Below are positions 49,090-61,200 of a stretch of DNA of 64,000 nt, piece by piece. The notes below the pieces were generated by a model. That model worked only from the letters and a program-made list of their open reading frames with translations, was not told the DNA's origin and searched no databases. The stretch is from Triglochin maritima (taxonomy: Eukaryota; Streptophyta; Magnoliopsida; Alismatales; Juncaginaceae). The position numbers were made by a program, and so were the translations under genes. The stretch's first letter is position 1, and every line of letters begins with the position of its first letter. Location: the NCBI GenBank assembly GCA_963682175.1, contig OY821789.1, positions 33,238,188 to 33,302,187 of the forward strand, read 5' to 3'.

Positions 49090-51013
49090 TCCACCTAAAC
49101 GTTTATACGTTAATAATAATAAAGTTAAATTTAAATAAACGTGAATGATATATACATTATATACATGCGATGCAGTCATCTGATCTAGTCGTCCACGAAT
49201 AGAAAGAAGTCGACTCTCGCTCTTATCCTCCGCTCGGACAGCCCACATACGCGAACGAGGATGGCCACACTCAACAATCTTCCGCTCACGATGTGGGCGG
49301 AAAGCAGGAAAATACTCATATATCCAAGCCTGCAGCAGTGTAAGACAACCCGTAATCTGACCACAATCAGCACGACTAGATATGCCCAGCTGGCGATACA
49401 GATATGCCAACGTCGCCGACCCCCATGAGTAATCAGCAATGGTATCTGGGTCCCTCGCCTCCAATAAGTCGCGTGGTCTCAGTCTGGAACCGCTCTTGTC
49501 GACAAACAATACGCAGCCTAGCAGTAAGAAGAAATAAGCAGTCATCTGCGTATCCTCAGTCCGTGGTGGTCGCCCCCGTCTGCAACACTCGTCCACAGCG
49601 TCGATACTAACACCACCGCCACTCCAAAATGAGCTATCCCGCCCAAGACCCTCCAGGCTGACACCCAGCAACTCAGATACATATAACTTCAGCTCAGATG
49701 TCGGCGCCTGCGCACTGACCATGGGACCCTCAACAGGAATGTGAAGAATCTGAAAGACGTCATGCAACATGATCGTCATCTCTCCGAACGGCAAGTGGAA
49801 AGTGTTGGTGTCAGGCTGCCACCGCTCCACGAATGCCGAAATCAACGGCATGTCGATGCAGGAAAACATGTTGTACGGCAAGTGACCCAATCCACTGTCA
49901 ACCACGGTCGTCGTCATATCCTCAGTCATCACTGAGCGCCATGGCTGCAATGTCGTACAGCCTCTGTGCCGATTATGGCACTTCAAAACCTTCCGCTCCT
50001 CGCCATCCCAGATGCGTCTGGCGACGTGGCCTCCGAAACTCAGAATGACGCTGTCATCTACAGGACCACCGGGAATAATATCTGTGACGATCCAAGACTC
50101 GTCATCACCCCTCTTCTTCTTCTGAGCTCGGGCGTCTGCAGTGCACGAACTCGAATCACCGGTCACAAACCGGCCACCTCGATCCTTCCTAATGACCCAC
50201 TCAGCTGAAGGACCACCGTGTCGCCCCCGTCCTCGACTGGACTGATGTACCGCCTCCTCCTGTGGCCCCAAGTCGTATCGGCCCCCATCGTCACTGTCGT
50301 CGTGACTCCTCAGCTCATCTGAATCATCCTCGTCGTCGAAATACTCTCCAGGTGTCTGACGACGACGTAACAGATCTCTCTCTCTCTCCTAACTGAAGCA
50401 GAAATACCACGTCTACGTGGATGACGAGGACCTGACTCGTCTGCTATACTACGTACCGCGCGCAAGGGAATTGATTTCCCTTTTCCTCCACGGTAACCCG
50501 ATGATTATTAATTCAATTTTAAAAATACAAATTTATTAATGAATTTACTAAAATAATTAAACTAATTATTAACTGAATAATCTATTAATTTAGCAATTAT
50601 CACAATTAATCAATAATCCTTTACTAAAATCGTACACAACTAATTACTAACATAATAATCAATTTATTTAGCGATTTATTTATTAATTATCACAATTTAT
50701 AATCAATAAACGATTTACTAAACTAATTTAACTCATTATTAACATAATATTCAATTTATTTAAAATTTATCACAATTTATAATAAAATTAAAAAAAACCG
50801 GGCGTCTGCGGGAGACGCCTACCCTACGTGGTAGGCGTCTGCCGGAGACACCTACCGTACGTGGGAGACGTCTGTTCATTGGGTCGGGCGTCTCCCGCGA
50901 CCGCCCGACTCAAAAAGTTTTTTTTAAAAAAATTAATTGAAATAAACAAGGTAATTTACCAGATGTGAGTAGTCAGGGGTCTCCGCTGGCTCTTTCCCTG
51001 GCTTCCGAGACAT
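49090..51013 (-). CDS. Plant mobile domain (PMD, MAIN-like) protein gene in the MULE
   Basis: A first exon at 51013-50960 (18 codons, MSRKPGKEPAETP, then GTAAAT) is followed by a 560-bp intron. The main exon runs from about 50383 (acceptor TTAG before GAGAGAGA) to about 49090. The main frame has an acidic start (EYFDDEDDSDE), an RGRGR stretch, and the PMD: LPFGEMTIMLHDVFQILHIPV, then DYSWGSATLAYLYRQLG, then TLLQAWIYEYFP. PMD proteins (MAIN, MAIL1) are host silencing and genome-stability factors, and PMD copies also occur inside transposons. The usual C-terminal PMD end (RQFGYVQ-like) is not visible before the transposase, so the 3' end is unresolved or lost. No early stop in the main exon. 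Confidence 0.8.
50800..50915. repeat. GC-rich palindromic module in the PMD intron
   Basis: In otherwise AT-rich DNA, variants of GGCGTCT and AGACGCC alternate at least six times in about 110 bp, forming several overlapping potential hairpins (for example GGGAGACGCC with GGCGTCTCCC). Confidence 0.7.
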
Positions 51014-51447
51014 TCTATTTGGTGAATAAAAGTGTGATATGAAGAGAAAGTTGCGTTAAAAGAGTGAAATGAGGAGTTATATTAGTAGAAAGGACAGAGG
51101 GGCAAAATGGTAATCTTATGGGCGAATAGCAGTTCAGATTTTTTATGGTGATTTCTTTTACTTTTTAACTGGAATAATTCCATGTGTGAATTGCAAAAAG
51201 GCCCATTCTGTTATTAAGCACTAAAGATTGCTTAGCTGACGATTGCAGAAAATATTAGTTTTTTTTGTTTGATGTGGTATGCCTATAAAGTTAGTCTCAT
51301 TTATATAGGTTAGGACTACGTGATTACGACCGGTAACATATATTAGGTATTTTGGTGGGTGCATTGAATCCTTATCATCATGTAAATACATTTTTGAATC
51401 ACTCCGTAAAGAAAAAATTATTGAGAAAACAACCAAAGAAAATTAAA

Positions 51448-51961
51448 GGGAACTACTATTCATCGCCCCAAAACTACTTAAATCGTCTGTTTAATTATCA
51501 TTTTGTCATTCACAATTCATTTAATACTCATTTCGTCTCTTAAACTACAGATTATGCCTACGTTTTCCTCACTTTACCAGTATCAACACTACGAAAATGT
51601 CTGGCGAAACGTCTGGATCCAGTGAAGTAAGCACAACAAAAAATTATCATATCGGACATCTGCGTAAGACCCCCCCCCCCCTGTTGGGGGGGAGGGGCTC
51701 CTACGGACGCCCACCCCAAATTTAATTTTTTTTAATATAATTTAAATGAGACATTTTATCAGATTCGAGTACACTGTGGCGTCCACTGACTCATTTTCAA
51801 GCCCCCGAGACATTCTTCTTGATGATTATGAGAGGAAGATGAAGAGAGAGTGATGGTAGGAAAGTAAAATAAAGAGATATAAAAGTAGAAATTAGAAAAT
51901 GACAAAACGATAATTCACACAGACGATTTAAGTAGTTTTCCAACCACGAATAGCAATTCAG
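51448..51961. mobile_element. Short MULE derivative with first exons of both genes
   Basis: 514 bp flanked by AAATTAAA at 51440-51447 and 51962-51969. Left side: ATG at 51597 with ten codons (MSGETSGSSE), then GTAAGC. Right side, minus strand: the 18-codon exon 51813-51760 (MSRGLENESVDA), where the donor GT is now AT. The middle holds a C-run/G-run stem (51669-51697). Confidence 0.85.
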
Positions 51962-51969
51962 AAATTAAA

Positions 51970-52199
51970 TCTTACCACTTCTAATCCAACTAGGGCTTTT
52001 CCAATTGATAGATCGTTGACTTGAAATACCAAGAATGTGGGTCGAAAAACAGCAATAGCGACTTAGATTTTAAGTTTAAACAAAACAATAAAAAGTTGTT
52101 CAGGAAAGTAGCTCAGAACATAAGTTTAATTAGAGTACAGTAAAAAGTTTTTTGAAGAAAAAATTGCGATCCTGTATATGAATTCAAGCTTGGACAACA
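51970..52199. other. Spacer, no gene seen
   Basis: AT-rich DNA between a MULE derivative and the LTR-like repeat; no feature recognised. Confidence 0.5.
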
Positions 52200-53930
52200 C
52201 TGTTATATCCTAATCCTAATTAAGGGTTTAATCTTGTTTAGATGGTGGATTAGAGGAGGATTAGATGGACGACTGAGATGGTTTGGGGAGGAGAGTATAT
52301 ATGGTGTGGATTTCTCTCTCTCTCCCTCACTCACTTTTTTCAGTTCTTTCTATCTCTCCCGCTCAAACTCTTTCGTCTCCCTCTCTTCCAGCCATTGGTG
52401 CATGGAGGTGTTGTGATCGGCTAGGAGAAGAGGTGTGGTGAGGTGTGCAAGGGATCGTTGGTGGCTCGATTTGGGTTTCGTCGGAGAAGATAAGGAGTTA
52501 GCATGGAAACGCTCGCCGGGGTTCTTGTAAGGCTTCTTCAAGCCTTAAATGTATGTCAAGATTTACTTTGATGCAAACTTATGCTTTCGTGAGTGTTGGA
52601 GTGGTCGACGGTAGGCCGGATGACTCGTCGGATTAGTGCAGCAGAGTTCAGCACTGGAACGGTCGACTGTTTCTGTGGTTTGGTCGACCGGTCGTAGTGT
52701 ATTTTGGGAGGTATCTCTCAAACCGGTCGAACGATACCCTAGGGTGGTCGACCGGTTGTGCATTTTGGGCGGGAATATGGAGACTCTGGGTGATTACGAT
52801 CGAACGGGTCCCCTTTGTCGTTCGACCGGAAGCACTGTCGTAGGTCGGTTAGGGCATTGACTATCCACATGGTTGACCGCCTGTTTGACTCGTCCGTTTG
52901 TTGGTTTGGTTGACCGGTGTAGTTTGGATCGGGACTGAGTTTTACTGGTAGTTTCGGTCGACCGGTTCGTCTTGTTGTCCGATCGTTGATGCACTTTGTG
53001 CGGAAGGAGGATTTGTACTAGATGTTTTTGGTCGAACGAGTCCCTTTGTTGTTCGACCGGTTGGTTGTTAGTTCTGTTGGAAACAGAATAGTCGTAGGGT
53101 TTCGGTCGACCGGCTGGGGTGTTCGGTCGACCGTTTTGGCCCAGTTTTGGATATGTTGCCTTCATGGTGTGTGGTTGTGATCGATCTGGTTGGCAACAGT
53201 TTCACCGGCCCCTTGGGAAAAGTGTGAAGGACTTTCTGGCCCGATAGTGATCGGGGGTTGTGACTCTATGGAGTGTTTTGGACTCTAGAGTGACTGTCCT
53301 TGTGAGACGGTGTTTTGTGGTCGAGACTCTGACCGGCGGTGCCGTTGTGCACGATTTTTGTTGTGGCTGAGACTCTAACCGGCGGTGTCGTTGTGCACGA
53401 TTGTTGTTGTGACCGAGACTCTGACCAGCGGTGTCGTTGTGCACGATTGTTGTTGTGGCCGAGGCTCTGACCGGAGGTGCCTTGTGTGCATGAGTGGGTT
53501 GTGTCAGCTGTGGTCGGGAGAAAGGTCCTGGGAACCTAGTTGACACGTGGTGGTTTTATTGCATTTTCATTGCATGTTATGTTGTGTTACTTGTTTGCAT
53601 TTAGAGGCTTGTCATACGGGGTATCCTTATGGAAACTCAAGCATAGCTTTATGTTTGCATTTCAGGCCGTGATCGACGGAGGAGAGGTCTAGGGACCAGA
53701 TCTTGTTTCCTTCCTTTTCAGAGGTTGTTGTGAATACAACTGTGTATTTATCTTGTAGTCTTTTGATGTAATCACTTTTTGTAAACTCTGAACCTATATA
53801 TATGATGGTGCACATTGTGTTATTTTCGTAATGTCCTCGAGTCCCGTTTGATTCAGTCGATTTTCTCCTTTGAAAACTTTTACAAAATTTCCTTTGTTTG
53901 AAGACGTTACAAACACCTACCAACATATGA
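52200..53930 (+). mobile_element. LTR-like repeat rich in GGTCGACCG, copy 2
   Basis: Collinear with 19000-20400: GGACGACTGAGAT, a TATATATGG box (52294), a CT-rich leader, GGCTAGGAGAAG, GGTCGACCGG palindromes (52660-53130), a minisatellite, GGCCGTGATCG, CCAGATC and CTTTTGATGTAATCAC, then an AT tail. It may begin at TGTTATATCC (52201). No coding capacity; likely a solo LTR or non-autonomous element. Confidence 0.55.
53310..53485 (+). repeat. Minisatellite inside LTR-like copy 2
   Basis: About four units of 45-50 bp with GAGACTCTGACCGGCGGTG and GTTGTGCACGATTGTTGT. The unit is unrelated to the one at the same place in copy 1. Confidence 0.8.
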
Positions 53931-54912
53931 TCTAAATATAATCGTGATTTTTATGTTTACACCCAAAGTAAATTAAATTTCACCATCCATCTCTTGCATA
54001 CGCTAGTAAGCCTAGTATGGCTTCAATTGATACCTGGTTTGTCCTATCTTGGGTGTAACAGACATCATCTCGTGTTTTTAGTTCCTACTAATTTTAGAAT
54101 AACTACTTGTCGCATATGATAATGCATCATCTGATGAATGAAGTAGATGACCGAAGTAAAAACATATTCTACCGACTCAAGTCACTTGGTGTATACCAAT
54201 TAATAAACACATCGATGAATTAAAAGATATTTAAGTTGTAAGACTTATAATACCTTTTCTTATTCATTGTCTTTTTTTTGGATCTTTAACACATGAATAA
54301 TGGGGCTCCTCTGTTAAGTGAGTTAGAACATAAGACCATCTTCAATGTCCTTAAAAAGAAAATGTTCCCGCTCCCTCAATGGGGGAGCGTGACTACCTGA
54401 CTTCCATGGTCTTTTTTTGTTTTAAGTTAGTTTATTTTTTATATTATTTAATTTTTTGTTAATGAAATGATTTTGTTAAGTACTCCCATTATCTCAACTT
54501 CAAATCCAATCCAACCTAACTTGTCACTTTCTGTCACGTTAGCACAATCATTAATTCAACCATCTATTCAACCTAATACAAAAACTCTCCGCTACCTCAA
54601 CCCAACTTTTCAACACTCCATCTCTTCCACATCATTTAGAGGTCAATCATGGATAAAACGTAAAAAATTAAAATAAAAAAAACAGATTTAAAAAACAGAT
54701 TTTAAATATTTTAAAAACAAAACAAAATAAAAATAAAAATAAAAGGGGCCAATGGCCTCCACATCATTTAGTTTAATTTGGTTAATTAGTTACACAATTT
54801 AATTTTTTTTGCTAATTAATTTTCTTCATTTTTTGATTGATTATTAAATTTAGGGAACTAGTAAAAATTAGTAATTATTCATATTTAGTTATAATACTTT
54901 ATGATAAATAAA
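53931..54912. other. Intergenic, possible MITE
   Basis: AGACCATCTTCAATGTCC at 54332 and AAAAGGGGCCAATGG at about 54741 recall the ends of common plant MITEs, and CTCCC…GGGAG forms a small hairpin near 54372. Not confirmed. Confidence 0.3.
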
Positions 54913-55695
54913 GGGAACCACTGTCTGTCGCCGAAAAATTACTTAAATCGTCCGTCTAATTATCATTTTGCCCTTCGATATCCATTTAATACTCATTTTG
55001 CCCCGTCTCTTAAACTAAGGTTTCTGTCTTAGTTTTTTTCACTTTATCAGTATCAACATCACGAAAATGTCTGGCGAATCGTCTAGATCACGTGAATTTC
55101 AATTTATTTTGGGCACGACGTCTGGGCAAAACGCCAATCCAAAAAAATATTTTTATATTTATACAGTGTGTTACTCAAATTATTTGAGATTCCGTTGCAA
55201 GATTTTGATGGTAACGAGTTGGAATACAATGAGATTTTTTGCAAATTATGAAGATCCAAAAAATTTCAAATCCAAGTGATGCAGCAAGACCCTCGACCTG
55301 TCGATGTGGTATTTGGTAAAACTTCATGACTTACAAAAAACTTATTATAATCCACCCCATTAATACCAAAAATCTTCGAACAAAACCTAAAATAATTTGA
55401 GATAACACACTGTATAATTTTAAAAAAACATTATTATAAAAATAAGGACGTGTAAGCCAGACGCCACCCCAATCTGGCTAAGACGCCACTTTTTTTTTTA
55501 CTAAAAAGAAGTTGAACATTTTACCAAATTCGAGTGCATCGATACGTCCACTGACTCATTTCTTGACATTCGGAACATTATTTTTTATGATTATGAGAGG
55601 AAGATGAAGATATATATAAGTAGAAATAAGAGAATGACAAAATAGTAATTTGTACGGACGATTTAAATAGTTTGCAACAACGAATAACAATTCAG
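54913..55695. mobile_element. MULE derivative with nested inverted repeat
   Basis: 783 bp flanked by TAAATAAA at 54905-54912 and 55696-55703. Left-end ATG at 55067 (MSGESSRSRE) matches the left exon of the 51448 copy. The right-end minus-strand exon 55578-55525 has 18 codons (MFRMSRNESVDVSMHSNL), then GTAAAA. Inside, TTATACAGTGTGTTACTC (about 55157) is repeated inverted at about 55400-55420. Confidence 0.85.
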
Positions 55696-55703
55696 TAAAT
55701 AAA

Positions 55704-58264
55704 TTATGTGATATAATTAATTAGAATTGTGCAAAAATTAAAAAGGATGAAAAATAAAAGAGGTGAAAGTGAGAGAGTATTGACGTGACTAAGTTACTAT
55801 TTATAGGTAGGTTGTGATTAAAAGATGAATAGCAAAAAAAAAATAGAAGAAAAATATTATTCTGATGCAAAGTATCGAAAAGGTACTCATATGATTAGGT
55901 TAATATTTTAAAAAATGTCGTGGCAAAAAATTTTGGATCACGGAACATGGCGTAAGTGTATGTTGGGAACATAAAAGTGCCATCGTGTGTTTTCATGAAT
56001 GACAATAGTTGTATCTCCGAGAACAGTGGAGAGAAGAAACACTTCCGTGGTGGAATTCCCACTTATTTTGAAATTTGCAATTTGTACAATTAATGGACAC
56101 TTTCTAGTTTCTACAGCTAGTGTTAGTTAAAAAAAAAACAATTTGTACATTTTTAGTGTATGGATGATAAAGTGAATACTTTCATGTACAATTTGGATTG
56201 GTTTGAAGCAATGAGTCGACCCTTTCCAAGACTATTTGCACGTGACGCCTTAAGTGTTACTACCTATGCAATTTCAATAAATTTAAATTTAAAATACGGC
56301 AACATCAAACTTGTTGATTAATTGTCAGGTTAACAAACCAACTAGTTGACTTTGCCATTTCAATAATTTTAAATTTAAGATACGGCAACATCAAACTTGT
56401 TGATGGTTCACTTTCTATTATTACCAATTTTCTTGGATCACTTATTGCTATTAGTAAATTAATATGATGTGAACTTTATGCTAGTGATGAAGCATAAATA
56501 ATAAATATGGTTGTTTAGCTTGGTTGACAATGGAGAACTCGTAAAGGACAAAAATGGTTGTTTTTTTTTCTTAAAAAACCCTCGACAATAAAAAATTAAA
56601 AAGACTTGTGGGAGGTAAAACCAGATGATAATATCGCAATCGTTACGAAAAATAAGTAAATACATACAGTGGTTTTAACAAATTTAATTGTTAATACTGA
56701 GAAAATAATAATAATGATAACTACTAGTTTGTACCTTCCAAAAGAATGCATCTCGAGGAAGATGGTATCATAGTAAGATAGTGACTTGAAAATTAACACG
56801 ATTTCTCTTATATGTCTAAGGTAATAATTGTTGAATTTTTTTGCTTCTGCACAATCGTAGAAGTTCTATCAACTGCGGCCGAACGTAATTCTGAGCTTGA
56901 ATTTTAACCTTAAAAAAAACATTGGTCGCGAATTTTTAGAAATGTAGATTATAGTATCATTTTCTTATCTTTTCATAACATTTAACTATAAATATTGATG
57001 CTCTTATTAGATGATAAATGCAAGTGTTTTTAGAAATCTACATAACCAATAATTACTTTCTTAGTGGCATCTATTCAATTTTGTATCCTAACCTCTATTT
57101 GTCTGTACCAGGTCAGATCATTAGAAAGTCGTAGTTTATGTACAACTGAAGTTAGTCATAGAAATGGAACAAACGAACTTTCAAAAGAAAATGGAACAAA
57201 CAAGACCAAAATGTCACACATCCGTACGATTGTACCCTTGCAAGGGTTCAAGATTCTATTGGAGACGAAGGAAAGGTTTCTCTTGGAGTTGAAGAGTTGA
57301 ATTGCTTCAGTGAAAGTAATGGTTGTATGCCCCATGGGCCATCCACAATCTTAACGAGAGTAGTTATTTGCCATAGGTTATTTCTTGCGTACAACTACAT
57401 GGATGACAAGTTAGCTAAAAGAACTAGTTTACTTCAATGATATGTACGATGTTAAGAAACTGATAATCAGTTTTTAGAGGGTATTGTCATCAGACTGTAG
57501 GTCAACCTAGAATAATTGGCAAAGATGTTAAAAAGGAGGCACATCGTGCATTTGGTGTGAAGTAAAATCAAATAAAGGACATAAGAAATACGCTTAACAA
57601 TAACAAAAGATACAAGGAAAAGAATTAAAATGCAGGACAAAAATCTAAATCAATAAAGGAATTAATACAATAAAACCACAACAATATGGGGAATTAATTA
57701 CAATTCCATAAAAAAGAAAATGACCTCGCTCCAAATGACCAATTGAAAAATGCAAACCACCGAAATCACATTCAAGCATATGGTACTGCTGGAAATTTTG
57801 CATTAACCTCAACCCGTGGGTAAATTTTCCCATGAGCTCAGGAGTCGGCAATTGCTGTGTCAAAGTATGACAAAGGTGGAATCCTAGAATATGATATTCT
57901 AGACTTCACAAAGACATAAAAAAGCAGTTGGTTTGTGTTACAGCTTCCTTATACTAACAAGTTATATCATACGTCCATACCTTGACTAGATAAACGAAAT
58001 TATATTCACAACCTAAAACAAGAGAACAGCAACTAGCAACTTTGCAGTTAGTGTCAGCAACGAACTAAAGCTTGCTATGATGATTGACAGAGCAATTTGA
58101 AAGAAATTACATTACACCAATTTATAGATAAATCAAAAGACTTACTAAGGGAGCCTCATAATATTTTATGTAAATAAATCAAACGCTATGTTTCAATTTT
58201 CAGTAGACTTACCAGGTGTTTGAGAGGCATGAGGTAAGATATAGTAACTGACTCTCACCAATTC
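55704..58264. other. Intergenic, no recognised gene
   Basis: A 50-bp direct repeat (TTTAAATTTAA(A/G)ATACGGCAACATC block) lies at about 56269 and 56356. Short frames at 57064-57300 (+) and 57645-57863 (-) are not recognised; the latter may belong to the 3' UTR of the SHH gene. Confidence 0.4.
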
Positions 58265-61200
58265 TCAAATTTCCTTCTTTATATTTTCATGAAACCCGCC
58301 GCCGATGATAGCAGGGATGGCCAAAACCGCTGTATTTTTGTACTGGGCCATTCCCAGAGCAGCAGCATCCGCAGTTTCTCGTTCTTCAGGAAAAGAAATA
58401 GACGGTGTCGCTCTTGCATTTGGGTCGGTTAGTTTTTGCAATTTCTTTAGTTTCGGTGCTTCTAGTACACTTGATTTCTGTGATGGACCTACATAAGAAG
58501 AGTCCTTAATTCTGGGATCCCCAGGAACCAGTGATTTCGATTCTTGCAGTATTTTCAGGCGATAATCAGTTTCTGGCCTCCGACAAATCTTTCTTAGAGG
58601 AACAATTTCCTATACGAAATAATTAACTACGATAAGAGCTTAAAAGAAAGCAAAGTATGTGACAACGATGATTAAGTTGAAAGTTCACTATTTGGTTGCT
58701 TCAATGTAACATTTTCCACACTTGAACATAAGGAACATGATTGAACCACCCAAGTTATTTTTCTTTCTCGGTACAACTAATTTAGAGTAAACTGGATCAA
58801 AATCAATAAATGGTTTTGCTTTGAATACACCCAATAACCACTTTAGCAATATACCGGTATTTCATCATCATCAATTTCATATGAAATTCGGAGTGCATCG
58901 ACTCCTTAGTGTAACAAATATCAATTGTCAAGCTTAAATGCTTTATTTGAGAATTTTAATGTTACGTGTTATATCTCTTAAATAGATCATGGATTACTTT
59001 CTTTCATATAGTAAGTTCAGTCCTAAGACTTGATTTTTAGATTAAGAAATGGAAAGCTAGTTACCCAATATGCAATACACTAGTCTGTAGGACTCCTTAA
59101 GTTAATGCAATCGGCGATCAATAAGAAAAAGCTGAGTTGCCGTGAAATAGAAAAAATCACTCATCTAGTTGAACAAGTACTGCTACCAGAGTTCCAGGAA
59201 ACACATCATCCAACTTTCTTTCTCTCCACATTTTGTTGTCAGGAAACTTCTACTAGAACAAGACAGGTAGACACTTCGGAATAAACATTTTAGACTTAAA
59301 TCCTATCAAACATCATAACTTCATAAGCTTCTGAACTATTTAACAGTTTCATGAAACATAAAGATTAAATAATTAGCACTCTACGTTATAGACTCCTAAA
59401 AATTTGATTTATGTTGTATCTATTGATTACATGCCACATTTAAGAATGACATTCTGTAGCTTTATCTCTTTTCCAGATTTCAAGAAATTACTGTAGCTTT
59501 TGTCATGAGCAAAGGGCAAAATACCACTCGTTAAATATGAGAAATCAAAACCATAAATGCTAACGAGAGAGCACCTCGGAATTGTCATGGTCGTAGCGAA
59601 CTAAGAATCTACACCGACACCCTCGAACATCGTGTCTTCTTCTTTGTGCATCAAGAACATGAGCATCGAAGTATAAAGCTTGATCTTTTCCTTCCTGGAA
59701 AAATTCAGTCTTAGAAATAGTCCAATGTTTATGGTCCGACAAACAAACAAAAATCAAGAAACACATAAAATACTAAATTATTCCTTATGATAATGATTCC
59801 TTAATTTAGTAGCCAAATTACAAATGCATTGACATGGTTTCACTGTAGCTTTTGTTGGATGAATGGGGAAGCAAACAAGCTACTCAATGAAGACCACATA
59901 TTACATGACAATTTTAAGTAACTTAAATGTGTTGGTGCAAAGATCATCTGGAATGAGTATTAATTAATATGGTTCTGAAATGTGAATAAATCAAGAATGC
60001 GTTAATAAAAGTATTAACTTAATTAAAATGCAAAAGATAAAAGAATACATCTTTTATCCACAGAAACAACCGGATTTGTTCACAAGACACGTGTTATTGT
60101 CTTGCCAGAAAATTAACATCAGTTGCAACAAATAAATGAGGACGTCGGTAGCTAATGCACCTGAAAACAGAGCACGAGATCTCCAGGAAGTACTACAACA
60201 CATTCTGAGGGTTCACATGGAAGAGACCGCAGCCTCACACACCTCCGGACGTTAACCCATTCATCTTCTTCAATTCCAAACCCAGTAAACCTAATCAACA
60301 CTTCCTGATAAAAGGGGAAAGTTAATAAACAACTTAAAGCAGATATGTTCAAGATATAATGCTTAAAGAGAAAGGGCAATTGCTTTGATTACTGTAAGGA
60401 CTTCATGAAGTTGAGCATCAACTAGATGCATTTGCTGCTAATAGGATGACCAAGGTTTAAACATTTCTAAACCAACTAAAGAGTGACATGATCTCACTGA
60501 TAATAAAAAAATCTTGAGAACATGAACAAGCCTTGCTTAACAACGAATCTGTAAATGACAGTACATTACCGGATCTCCAGACTCTAACATTCTATGAGTC
60601 ATAAAGTCCGCAACGTCGTACCTGAGAAGTACAAGGCACAACATTAGCTAAAGGCAGGGAACAAATTACATCTATCATCATGTTCGAAATACATAAGTAC
60701 ACCAAGTTACGATCATAGTGGCTGCTTATTCCTTAATTCTATATTACATAAGTACAAGAACAGATACGCCAAGTTCCTTAATAGTATATTACAGAAGAAT
60801 GGCTAAGTGGGAAAGGGAACGTTTATCTTAACAAAATTGATACTCACAAAATGCTACATCTGTAGATGTGATAGCCAAACAAATCTTAGTTCTGCACTCT
60901 TATACTATTGAAAAAACACATATAAAGATGATGGCGACATTAATAGCATACAGTGAAGTCCTTTCTCTAGGCCAGTGGGCAACTAAGACCATATTTGTTC
61001 CAGGTATGGTATATACTGATAAGATCTTCAATGCAGATACTTGTTTTGATCAACTCATCACTGAGATATTAGCGTTATCATATTTTCAGTTTCAGTATTA
61101 CAAGCAATCATTCATATACCAATTTTGACAAGTGATGTGTCAAAATTGACAATAGCAAGTAATCATTCAAAATGTAGTACTGGAGAAATTTTACAATGGA

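Larger units (their letters stand above)
47302..51137. mobile_element. Truncated MULE carrying transposase plus PMD gene
   Basis: The right end (…GGGGCAAAATGGTAATC … CGAATAGCAGTTCAG, to 51137) matches the right ends of the short elements at 51448-51961 and 54913-55695. Inside, a transposase (+) and a PMD gene (-) converge. The matching left end (GGGAACTACTATTC-like) is absent, so the target duplication cannot be tested. Confidence 0.75.
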
